Of a DNA stretch of 11,771 nt, positions 1 to 5,826 are shown one piece after another. Within the stretch, counting starts at the first letter, position 1. Each line of letters starts with the position of its first letter. The stretch spans positions 1 through 11,771 of the forward strand of contig CAOSZT010000064.1 in the NCBI GenBank assembly GCA_948528155.1, written 5' to 3'. The translations under genes were made by a program, and so were the position numbers. The DNA comes from an uncultured Clostridia bacterium. Lineage in GTDB: Bacteria; Bacillota; Clostridia; TANB77; CAG-508. The notes under the pieces are model-generated. The model did not search any database and was not told where the DNA came from. It saw only the letters and a list, made by a program, of their open reading frames with translations.

Positions 1-34
1 TTTTTAATAAAAATTCTACTTAAAATATTAAACT

Positions 35-63
35 GGTAAAAAATGTAAGAGAATTTTTTTACC
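35..63. repeat. Dispersed hairpin repeat, copy 1
   Basis: Arm 35-43 (GGTAAAAAA) pairs perfectly with 55-63 (TTTTTTACC) around the loop TGTAAGAGAAT. Positions 36-58 recur exactly at 11714-11736, also as a hairpin core. It lies about 23 bases upstream of the start of the 85-residue gene at 87. The stem is AT-rich, so it is unlikely to be an ordinary terminator. Its function is unknown. Confidence 0.6.
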
Positions 64-86
64 CTAGATAAGGGAAGGAAAATTTA

Positions 87-344
87 ATGTTAGAGATAAT
101 AAGTAAATACAAAAAAGGAAAACAAATACAAATAGGAGAAAATAGAGCTATAATAGTATCTGACTTAATTAAGTTCAAAGAATTTTGGGCAATATATGCA
201 GATATTATTCAAAATATTGACTTTAAGTACCCATGCGGAACTTGTAAAATACATGATGATGTAGCTTTAATAATAAGAGATACAGAAAAATTATCACAAA
301 AGGGAACAATAAAAAATACACCACATACGCTTTCGCAGAGCTAG
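87..344 (+). CDS. Hypothetical protein, 85 aa
   Basis: I do not recognise this protein and give it no function. A purine-rich AGGGAAGG site (71-78) precedes the ATG by 8 bases, and the codons are A-ending like those of the core genes, which supports real coding. It has no signal peptide or membrane helix. The middle is hydrophobic and aromatic (FKEFWAIYADIIQNIDF), followed by a PCGTC motif (residues about 50-54) that could be a CxxC-type metal or redox site. The last ten or so codons run into the hairpin at 318-350, and the stop codon is inside it, so the natural C-terminus may have been lost or replaced. No partner gene is in the window. It could be a remnant of a longer gene. Confidence 0.5.
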   Translation: MLEIISKYKKGKQIQIGENRAIIVSDLIKFKEFWAIYADIIQNIDFKYPCGTCKIHDDVALIIRDTEKLSQKGTIKNTPHTLSQS

Positions 345-350
345 TGGTGT
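318..350 (-). terminator. Hairpin with T-run on the minus strand
   Basis: ACACCAC (318-324) pairs with GTGGTGT (344-350). Read on the minus strand, the inner part holds a GC-GAAA-GC tetraloop and the hairpin is followed by ATTTTTTATTG, as in an intrinsic terminator. On the plus strand no T-run follows. No minus-strand gene lies immediately to its right, so what it terminates is unclear. It overlaps the end of the 85-residue gene. Confidence 0.5.
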
Positions 351-380
351 AATTCAATTATATTGGGTAACACAACATTA

Positions 381-416
381 TCTGTGTTCTCATTTTCTAT
401 CTTTATTATACACAGA
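381..416. repeat. 7-bp inverted repeat in the 345-592 gap
   Basis: TCTGTGT (381-387) and ACACAGA (410-416) are perfect inverted repeats with a 22-base spacer, followed by ATTTTAATA. This could be a weak terminator or an operator. The rest of the gap between 345 and 592 shows only the promoter and leader described separately. Confidence 0.3.
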
Positions 417-474
417 ATTTTAATAAATGTCAAATGTGTTTTTGTTAAAAATACTAGAACTTCCAATAAATTTG

Positions 475-483
475 TGCTATAAT
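475..483 (+). promoter_or_regulatory. Extended -10 promoter candidate for the 169-aa gene
   Basis: TG-C-TATAAT (475-483) is a textbook extended -10 element. The -35 position 17 bases upstream (about 455-460) is a poor match, which is tolerated with an extended -10. It would give a 5' leader of roughly 100 bases containing the hairpin at 524-536. Confidence 0.5.
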
Positions 484-523
484 TTATATAAAATTTAGTG
501 AAATACTAATAAATTTTTATTAT

Positions 524-536
524 CTCCTTTTAGGAG
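524..536 (+). promoter_or_regulatory. Leader hairpin with anti-Shine-Dalgarno arm
   Basis: CTCCT (524-528), loop TTT, AGGAG (532-536) form a perfect small hairpin. The same left arm, CTCCTTT (524-530), is fully complementary to AAAGGAG (578-584) in the ribosome binding site of the next gene, so the two pairings exclude each other. The geometry fits a translational switch, but it is unproven. Confidence 0.35.
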
Positions 537-592
537 TTGACATATAGTAGTAAGTAACAGCAATACAAAATTTTGTTAAAGGAGGAAATTTT

Positions 593-1102
593 ATGGCAAA
601 TAAGCGGAATAAAAAGAAATTAAACTCCAAACAGGCAAATAGAATATCATTGCTAATAAGTACAATATATTTTATTTATGCATTTGTAAATGGAATAATT
701 TCGAAACCTACAGGAGATCAAGCAGTGTATTATTGGATGATAGTGTGTGTTGTAGGAACTATTCTTATCTACGGTGTTTTTTATTGCTTTATCTTCAAAG
801 GAGAAGAAAAAGCAAGAGAAGAAAAAGCAAGAGAAGAAAGAACAAAAGAAATAGAAATTGTAACGGCACAATATTTATCTTACACAGACTTTAAGCAAGT
901 GTATTTCTTAGCAAAAGGTTATGGAAGAGATATAAATATGATGAGGCAAATTCTGCAAAAAGAAGGTTGCAAATTCTATGCTAAGCTTACTGAGAACAAA
1001 AATATATATCTAATTGTTAAAGATAAGCATAATGAAGAAGTTTACAGTGTAGAAATAGAAAATCATGTTTATTTCAATTCCAACTTTAAATTTGAGGAAT
1101 AA
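593..1102 (+). CDS. Two-helix membrane protein, 169 aa, unknown function
   Basis: I do not recognise the family. AAAGGAGG (578-585) sits 7 bases before the ATG, a strong start. A basic N-terminus (residues 4-17) is followed by two predicted membrane helices (about 18-36 and 48-68). Next comes a charged, probably coiled-coil stretch of repeated EEKAR units (71-86), then a soluble C-terminal domain of about 80 residues with alternating polar and aromatic positions (YLIVKDKHNEEVYSVEIENHVYF). The topology suggests the soluble domain is cytoplasmic. It appears monocistronic: promoter-like elements upstream and a terminator at 1120-1156. Its codons use T and G third positions more than the neighbouring core genes, which hints at a different origin. 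It could be a small accessory or mobile-element-borne membrane protein. Confidence 0.75.
   Translation: MANKRNKKKLNSKQANRISLLISTIYFIYAFVNGIISKPTGDQAVYYWMIVCVVGTILIYGVFYCFIFKGEEKAREEKAREERTKEIEIVTAQYLSYTDFKQVYFLAKGYGRDINMMRQILQKEGCKFYAKLTENKNIYLIVKDKHNEEVYSVEIENHVYFNSNFKFEE
801..840 (+). repeat. 15-bp tandem repeat, about 2.7 copies
   Basis: The unit GAGAAGAAAAAGCAA occurs at 801-815 and 816-830, and its first ten bases are nearly repeated at 831-840. It encodes the repeated EEKAR segment after the second membrane helix. Such an in-frame repeat can vary in copy number between strains. Confidence 0.8.
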
Positions 1103-1119
1103 AGTTATGATGCCATAGT

Positions 1120-1156
1120 AAAAGTGGAGGTTATTATTAAAAAAATCTCCATTTTT
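1120..1156 (+). terminator. Terminator after the 169-aa gene
   Basis: AAAA-G-TGGAG (1120-1129) pairs with CTCCA-TTTT (1147-1155), with one bulged G and a 17-base loop, ending in a T-run at 1152-1156. It lies 17 bases after the stop codon. The loop is long and the stem modest. Confidence 0.5.
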
Positions 1157-1268
1157 ACAGATAAAAATAATAAAGAAATTAGAATACTATAAAAAATAAA
1201 TGATATTTTAAATAAATTTTCTCAAATTGCATAAAATATACTATATTTATTGTGCAAAACGACTTGTA

Positions 1269-1296
1269 TAGGTTTACAATAGATATGTCACACCAA
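1269..1296 (+). repeat. Left terminal inverted repeat of the IS
   Basis: Matches the reverse complement of 2373-2400 at 22 of 28 positions. Identity is concentrated in the outer TAGGTTT and inner ATATGTCACAC blocks, the usual cleavage and transposase-binding parts of an IS end. Confidence 0.8.
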
Positions 1297-1317
1297 GAAA
1301 AATAAAAAAATATTGAA

Positions 1318-1380
1318 GGAAGTACCAAAAAATGATATAGTTGTTTTAACGACAAAACCAAAATATCAGGAGGTACTTCC
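1318..1380 (+). promoter_or_regulatory. Hairpin sequestering the transposase ribosome binding site
   Basis: GGAAGTACC (1318-1326) is a perfect inverted repeat of GGTACTTCC (1372-1380), which ends at the base before the ATG. The right arm overlaps the AGGAGG site (1368-1373). A smaller inverted pair, GTTTT/AAAAC, lies in the loop. Transcripts entering from outside would fold and block transposase translation, as described for IS10 and IS50. An internal promoter starting past the left arm would escape. Confidence 0.6.
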
Positions 1381-2331
1381 ATGGGTAATAGTATAACACA
1401 AAAATTAAAATATAAACAGAGTGTAGTAAAATTTTCTTTAAAATATGGAGTAACAAAAGCAACAATAAAATTTGAAGAAAATAGAAGAACAATATATAGA
1501 TGGATAGAAAAATATGATGGGACAATAGAAAGCTTGAAAGATAAGTCAAGAAGACCACATAGTAATCCAAGAGCGCATACAGAGGAAGAAATAAAGTTAA
1601 TAAGAAATTATAAAAACAATAATAAAAAAACAGGATTAGTAGTATTGTGGGTAAAATTGAAGAAAGCAGGATATAAGAGAAGTGTAACAAGTTTATATAG
1701 AACAATGATAAAAATGGGAATATATAAAAAAGCCCCAAGTAAGAAAAAAGAAAAAAATGCAGGATATTATCCAGAAATGAGGTATCCAGGAGAGAAAGTA
1801 CAGATAGATGTAAAATATGTACCAAAGAAGAATTTAAGTAAAGAATTACAAGAAATGGGAGAAAGATTTTATCAATATACAGCACTAGATGAATACACAA
1901 GAATAAGGTACTTATGGTTTACAAATGCACATGATACATATGCATCAACAGAATTTGTAGAGAGATTAGAAAAAGTATTTCCATTTAAAATAGAAAGAAT
2001 ACAAACAGATAATGGATTCGAATTTACAAATAGACTAAGTTGGAATGCATTTGTAAAAGAAAAAAAGACAATGTTCGAAGAAAAATTAGAAGAATTAGGA
2101 ATAGAACATAAATGTATAAAACCCCATACACCAAAGCAAAATGGGAAAGTAGAAAGAAGTCATAGAAAAGATCAAGAAAGATTTTATTATGAAAAAGTAT
2201 TTTATAGTTTAGAAGATTTAAGAAATAGAGCAAAGTACTGGATAAAAGAGTATAATAATTTTCCGATGAGACCACTAGGATGGCTAAGTCCAAAGGAAAA
2301 ATTAGAAGAATATATGTGTAAAGTAAAATAG
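1381..2331 (+). CDS. IS481-family-like DDE transposase, 316 aa
   Basis: It catalyses cut-and-join transposition of the surrounding IS. The N-terminal third (residues 10-75) is a helix-turn-helix DNA-binding region with the typical TIYRWIEKY and SLKDKSRRPH motifs, followed by a second basic helical segment (85-115). The RNase H-like integrase core starts near residue 138 (PGEKVQIDVKYV). The probable catalytic triad is D143 in QIDV, D210 in QTDNGFEF and E258 in PKQNGKVERSHR, all present. The C-terminus carries RPLGWLSPKEKL, a common ending in IS481/IS3-type transposases. Length is normal for IS481. The frame is open, with AGGAGG (1368-1373) 7 bases before the ATG. IS3-family membership is less likely because there is a single frame with no orfA/orfB frameshift. 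Confidence 0.9.
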   Translation: MGNSITQKLKYKQSVVKFSLKYGVTKATIKFEENRRTIYRWIEKYDGTIESLKDKSRRPHSNPRAHTEEEIKLIRNYKNNNKKTGLVVLWVKLKKAGYKRSVTSLYRTMIKMGIYKKAPSKKKEKNAGYYPEMRYPGEKVQIDVKYVPKKNLSKELQEMGERFYQYTALDEYTRIRYLWFTNAHDTYASTEFVERLEKVFPFKIERIQTDNGFEFTNRLSWNAFVKEKKTMFEEKLEELGIEHKCIKPHTPKQNGKVERSHRKDQERFYYEKVFYSLEDLRNRAKYWIKEYNNFPMRPLGWLSPKEKLEEYMCKVK

Positions 2332-2372
2332 CAGTCATTAAAATAGGTACTTGAAACAGTATAAATATCAAT

Positions 2373-2400
2373 TTAGTGTGACATATGTTTGACAAACCTA
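2373..2400 (-). repeat. Right terminal inverted repeat of the IS
   Basis: Reverse complement reads TAGGTTT, seven diverged bases, then ATATGTCACACTAA, matching the left repeat at 1269-1296. Its outermost bases supply the stop codon of the adjacent truncated minus-strand gene. Confidence 0.8.
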
Positions 2401-3645
2401 CACTTTTGAATTCATTTTTGATTTTATTCTATTCAATGTAATATAAAAAGTATTATATAATTGTGATATTGTAACAGAGTTCATATTACTATTTAAAAAC
2501 AATCCTTCAAAAAATATTTTTTCATATATGTTAGTGCCATCATATTCTTTTAACTTCACAATATTAATCTTATCTTTTGAATTCTTTTTTGCTTTATTAA
2601 TGAGTTTTTCTTCTTCTTGTGATAACTCATAATCAATTGGCTTATCTATATTCTCATATATATTAAGTGAATTTTCTAAAATTCTAATTTTAGGTGAATT
2701 GATGTCTTTTAATTTTTCTTCTTGTATTTTATTTTTCAGTTCTTGTATTTTTAAATCTGCATTTTTTCTTTCTTCATTATTTAGTTTTATTTTATTATTC
2801 TTCAAACCACCTGAAATTTCTTCAATTTTCAAATATCCCTTATTTGCTAGATATATTAAAAGTGATATAATTCCTTTTGTACTTACAGAGCCTCTATACA
2901 AAAATTCAATTTCTGCTGAATTATATCCCTCTGGTGGATAAAACTCTACTGTCTCAATCAGTTTATCATCTTTTCCATATTTTGCCCATAACCTATCTGC
3001 AATCAAAACAAATATAGCACACAAAATTATAACAAATATAGAAAACATATCAATATTACTACTTGCCCCAACGAAATAACCTTCTGGTAGAGTAAGTCTA
3101 ACAGTTAATGCTTGTCCTGCATTTAGTGTATTTATAGTATTTCCTGTAATAATATTTCCATTTACACTGTATATTACATTAGAACTATTAGTAGATCCTA
3201 CATTTCCACTTGAAAGACCTAAAAGTGATTTATCAAAAGATTTAGGCATTGTTATAGTAAAAGATAGATTACTTATACTTGTGTCCCATTGGTCACCAAT
3301 TAAATTAAAATACAATTCATCTGCATTTTTCAAAGGATCTTTTCCTATATTATACTTATAGTTAATAGTATAACTATGTTTTCCTGTGAGTGTTTGATTG
3401 GAATCTCCTATTTTTATAACTTTATAGCCATTTTCATTAGATGTAGTATAATTATCACTTACACTAATATTAGTTATTTTTGCTATATTATTTGATTTTG
3501 ATCCATCTATTCTAGTAACAGAATTTTTTAACGGAATTTTCCTAAAAATTCCATGCTTCGATATATTAAAATATACAGTAATGTTTTCTGTTATATCAAA
3601 TGTATTATCTTCATTTACAATCATATTTATATTATATGATTGTAT
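2398..3645 (-). pseudogene. DUF2207 membrane protein remnant, truncated at both ends
   Basis: The homologous part runs on the minus strand from about 3645. It begins as the beta-rich extracellular DUF2207 domain (IQSYNINMIVNEDNTFDITE), then a membrane helix (SIFVIILCAIFVLIA) and the family's cytoplasmic signature EFYPPEGYNSAEIEFLYRG. A region rich in E and K and the segment KLKEYDGTNIYEKIFFEGLF follow. The frame stops at MNSKV, where the last codon and the TAG are IS sequence. Members usually continue with more membrane helices and a low-complexity tail; that part is missing here and is not found left of the IS. At the 5' end no in-frame signal peptide or ribosome binding site precedes the domain: further upstream the frame is only antisense to the gene at 3701. 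The family call is confident. Loss of function is inferred. Confidence 0.75.
3616..3644. repeat. 11-bp perfect inverted repeat
   Basis: TACAATCATAT (3616-3626) and ATATGATTGTA (3634-3644) are perfect inverted repeats with a 7-base spacer. They lie 57 bases upstream of the gene at 3701 and within the first codons of the DUF2207 remnant. This could be an operator for the plus-strand gene or chance within AT-rich coding sequence. Confidence 0.45.
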
Positions 3646-3668
3646 AACCTTGAAAAAAATGGAAAAAA

Positions 3669-3674
3669 TATAAT
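3669..3674 (+). promoter_or_regulatory. Possible -10 element for the 113-aa gene
   Basis: A perfect TATAAT lies 27 bases upstream of the ATG at 3701, but no good -35 stands at 16-18 bases. TATAAT is common by chance at this base composition. Confidence 0.25.
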
Positions 3675-3700
3675 AAATACATAAAAATAAGGAGGTACAA

Positions 3701-4042
3701 ATGGAAACAAGTAAATTAAGAAATATGGTAGTACTAAAAAATCTACCTTCAAACATAGTAGATGAAGCAATAATAATATTAAAAACAAGTAAAAAAGTAA
3801 AAAAACTACAAAAAGTAGAAAAAAATAAAAATACACAAATAAATGAAAGCACAAAAAAAGACAAAGAATATATATTAAAAGAAGCAGAAATGTTAGTAAA
3901 CAATTACATTTCGAAAATAGAAAACAATGACAAAAAGGAAATATTCAACAAAAAAGCAAAAGAACAATACAACAAACTAAAAAAATATGCAATAGCAACA
4001 ACATTAATATGTATAATGCAAGCAATAATAATAATATTTTAA
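3701..4042 (+). CDS. Small tail-anchored membrane protein, 113 aa, unknown function
   Basis: The start is firm: AAGGAGGT (3689-3696) precedes the ATG, and codons are strongly A-ending like those of the core genes. Residues 1-35 form a mixed hydrophobic and basic segment (LRNMVVLKNLPSNIVDEAIIILKTSKK). A highly charged helical middle (36-90, rich in K, E and N) follows, and the protein ends in one hydrophobic helix (about 96-113, ATTLICIMQAIIIIF) with no residues after it. This is a tail-anchor layout, with the bulk of the protein in the cytoplasm. I do not recognise the family. It lies directly before the spoIVF genes but is separated from them by a strong terminator, so cotranscription is unlikely. 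An opposing minus-strand frame overlaps its first 200 bases but is judged non-coding there. Confidence 0.75.
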   Translation: METSKLRNMVVLKNLPSNIVDEAIIILKTSKKVKKLQKVEKNKNTQINESTKKDKEYILKEAEMLVNNYISKIENNDKKEIFNKKAKEQYNKLKKYAIATTLICIMQAIIIIF

Positions 4043-4075
4043 AATAAAAATTCTCAAAAGAAGCAGTAAAAACTA

Positions 4076-4116
4076 AAAAGTCCTTGAATTTACCTACGTA
4101 TTTTCAAGGACTTTTA
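4076..4116 (+). terminator. Strong intrinsic terminator
   Basis: AAAAGTCCTTGAA (4076-4088) pairs perfectly with TTCAAGGACTTTT (4103-4115) around a 14-base loop. The 13-bp stem ends in its own T-run, and A-runs on the left make it potentially bidirectional. It separates the 113-aa gene from spoIVFA. Confidence 0.9.
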
Positions 4117-4165
4117 TTGTTATAATTTACAATAATATGACTTTTTACAGCCCATTTAATTCAAT

Positions 4166-4194
4166 TCATAAAACAAAAAACAACAACATATAGT
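4166..4194 (+). promoter_or_regulatory. Candidate SigE-type sporulation promoter for spoIVFA-spoIVFB
   Basis: TCATAAA (4166-4172) and CATATAGT (4187-4194), 14 bases apart, resemble the mother-cell SigE consensus (-35 with ATA core, -10 CATACAnT). The -10 matches at six of eight positions. It lies 31 bases before the spoIVFA ATG. In B. subtilis the spoIVF operon is SigE-dependent, which fits. The assignment is inferred from motif and context. Confidence 0.45.
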
Positions 4195-4225
4195 TTATAA
4201 AGGACAAAGGAAGGAAGGAGAAAAA

Positions 4226-5134
4226 ATGGAAAGAACGATGTCAGTAGAAGAAAAAATAAGAAGAGCAGAAGAAATATATGCAAAAAGGCAAGAAGGAACG
4301 CAAAGAAGGACTGCAACAGTAACACTAAACAGTAGTGAAGAAAAAAAAGATATAAAATTATTAAAAAAAATGATAATACAAATAATTCTAAGTTTATCAA
4401 TATATTTAGTAGTATATATAATTCAGAATAACAATTACATATTTTCAGAAGACTTCTTAAAAAAAGCAAATGAAATATTATCATATGATATGAATTTTGC
4501 ACAAATATATGATGATTTAAAAGAAAAAATAGAACAAAACATAAATCAAATAAAAAAAGAAAAAAACAATGATGAGAATAATAATGAAGGAGCAATAGGA
4601 GGAGCTGAACAAAACACAATAGAAAACGAAAAATTAGAAGAAAATCAAGAACAAAATAATAATGAAACACAACAACAAAAAGTAGAAGAAAATGCAAAAA
4701 CACAAGAATTAACACAAGAAGAACAAGACATATCAAACGTAAAATCAACAACAACATTTATAAAACCAATACAAGGAACAATAACATCAAGATTTGGACA
4801 AAGAGAGCCAACAACAAGTACAGTACCAAAAAATCACACAGGAATAGACATTGCAGCAAATACAGGAACAAAAATACTATCAGCAACAGAAGGAGAAGTG
4901 GTATTAGCATCAGAAGAAGGAGATTATGGAAAACATTTAAAAATACAAATAGGAGAAGTGAGTATAATATATGCACATTGTAATAACTTATATGTAAAAC
5001 AAGGAGATAAAATAGTACAAGGGCAAGAAATAGCAGAAGTTGGATCAACAGGAAATTCAACAGGACCACATTTACATTTTGAAGTAAGAATTTCCGAAAG
5101 AATAATAGACCCTGAAAAAATATTAGAATTATAA
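4226..5134 (+). CDS. spoIVFA: SpoIVFA-like membrane-anchored LytM/M23 protein, 302 aa
   Basis: In B. subtilis SpoIVFA anchors and restrains the SpoIVFB protease in the membrane around the forespore. Here a basic cytoplasmic N-terminus (1-48) leads to one membrane helix (about 49-66). A long E/N/Q/K-rich linker (about 95-170) and a C-terminal LytM/M23 domain (about 178-302) follow. The M23 metal ligands are all present: H204 and D208 in NHTGIDIA, and H284 in PHLHFEV. H251 (YAHC) and H282 occupy the other conserved positions, so the domain could be an active zinc peptidase rather than a degenerate one. AAGGAG (4215-4220) stands 5 bases before the ATG. The name rests on the adjacent spoIVFB 13 bases downstream; by domain alone SpoIIQ or a generic M23 peptidase would also fit. 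Confidence 0.85.
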   Translation: MERTMSVEEKIRRAEEIYAKRQEGTQRRTATVTLNSSEEKKDIKLLKKMIIQIILSLSIYLVVYIIQNNNYIFSEDFLKKANEILSYDMNFAQIYDDLKEKIEQNINQIKKEKNNDENNNEGAIGGAEQNTIENEKLEENQEQNNNETQQQKVEENAKTQELTQEEQDISNVKSTTTFIKPIQGTITSRFGQREPTTSTVPKNHTGIDIAANTGTKILSATEGEVVLASEEGDYGKHLKIQIGEVSIIYAHCNNLYVKQGDKIVQGQEIAEVGSTGNSTGPHLHFEVRISERIIDPEKILEL

Positions 5135-5147
5135 AGAGGAAACAAAA

Positions 5148-5804
5148 ATGAGATTTAGAATTGACTTAAAAATATTTCTATTTGTTATACTATTTTATTT
5201 TACTAAACAAATAGAAATTTACACTTATATGATGATTTTTGCATTTATACATGAATTAGGACATCTAATTACAGGTCTACTTATGAAAATGAAACCAGAA
5301 AAAATGGAACTTTTGCCATTTGGAATAGCAATATCATTTAAAATAAATGTAGAAGAATACAATCAAAAAATAAAAAAAGGAAATATGCTAGAAGTAAAAA
5401 AAATAATAGTAGCACTAGCAGGACCAATTACAAATCTATTAATAATACTAATCACATTTAATTTGAATATAGACATAGACAAAAGTCTAACAATTATTTA
5501 CACAAATTTATTAATAATGATATTTAATCTATTACCAATATATCCACTAGATGGAGGAAGAATTTTAAAAGGAATTTTACATATAAACTCAGGAAAAAGA
5601 AAATCAACAAAATATATTAATAATATTTCAAAAATAATAGTAACAATTATTACAGCAATATCAAGTATATTAATTTTATATTTTGAAAACATTTCAATAT
5701 TTTTAATTGTTTTATATTTATGGTATTTAGTTATAACCGAAGATTTAAAATATAAAAACATACAAGTGATTTATGAAAAAATACTTGAAAATGATATTTC
5801 TTAA
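5148..5804 (+). CDS. spoIVFB: SpoIVFB-like intramembrane metalloprotease (M50), 218 aa
   Basis: This is a site-2-type zinc protease. In B. subtilis SpoIVFB cleaves the membrane-associated pro-sequence of SigK in the mother cell. The HExxH motif is H35-E36-L-G-H39 within a membrane helix. The third ligand is D135 in NLLPIYPLDGGR (127-138), preceded by the conserved AGPITN (91-96). About five to six hydrophobic segments span the protein, which fits the family. The C-terminus ends near residue 218 with no CBS domain, whereas the B. subtilis protein is about 70 residues longer and has one. AGAGGA (5135-5140) precedes the ATG by 7 bases, and the gap from spoIVFA is only 13 bases, so the two are surely one operon. 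No sigK is visible in the window. Confidence 0.9.
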   Translation: MRFRIDLKIFLFVILFYFTKQIEIYTYMMIFAFIHELGHLITGLLMKMKPEKMELLPFGIAISFKINVEEYNQKIKKGNMLEVKKIIVALAGPITNLLIILITFNLNIDIDKSLTIIYTNLLIMIFNLLPIYPLDGGRILKGILHINSGKRKSTKYINNISKIIVTIITAISSILILYFENISIFLIVLYLWYLVITEDLKYKNIQVIYEKILENDIS

Positions 5805-5826
5805 TAGTAAAATATACATAAAAATA

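Larger units (their letters stand above)
1265..2402 (+). mobile_element. IS481-family-like insertion sequence, about 1.14 kb
   Basis: A single DDE transposase gene is framed by imperfect terminal inverted repeats at 1269-1296 and 2373-2400. The outer seven bases (TAGGTTT) are identical and 13 of the inner 14 (ATATGTCACAC-AA) match, with a diverged 7-base centre. Both ends begin TGT (left TGTATAGG, right TGTAGG), which sets the outer limits. I see no target-site duplication longer than two bases. The right end cuts into the minus-strand DUF2207 gene. The intact reading frame and ends suggest it could still be mobile. The family call rests on the protein motifs. Confidence 0.8.

Noticed and set aside
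801..840. Short tandem repeats considered as a CRISPR array
   Set aside because: There is no spacer-repeat alternation. The 15-bp units are contiguous and in frame within a coding region. No cas genes are present.
1179..1264. Minus-strand coding left of the IS as the missing DUF2207 end
   Set aside because: The three frames give short peptides without the expected membrane helices or low-complexity tail. None continues the protein convincingly.
1346..1900. Long open minus-strand frame across the transposase gene
   Set aside because: It consists of leucine/phenylalanine/tyrosine-rich reversed A-rich codons and overlaps a transposase with intact catalytic residues. The same holds for the minus-strand frames opposite spoIVFA, minD, minE and dusB.
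3646..3903. Minus-strand extension of the DUF2207 frame to an ATG at 3903, giving a 501-aa protein
   Set aside because: This part is antisense to the well-supported gene at 3701, is made of phenylalanine/leucine/serine runs typical of reversed A-rich coding sequence, and has no ribosome binding site.
4118..4126. TG-T-TATAAT just after the terminator at 4076-4116
   Set aside because: It has no -35 at a proper distance (that position falls in the terminator) and is about 100 bases from spoIVFA. Such motifs are frequent by chance here.
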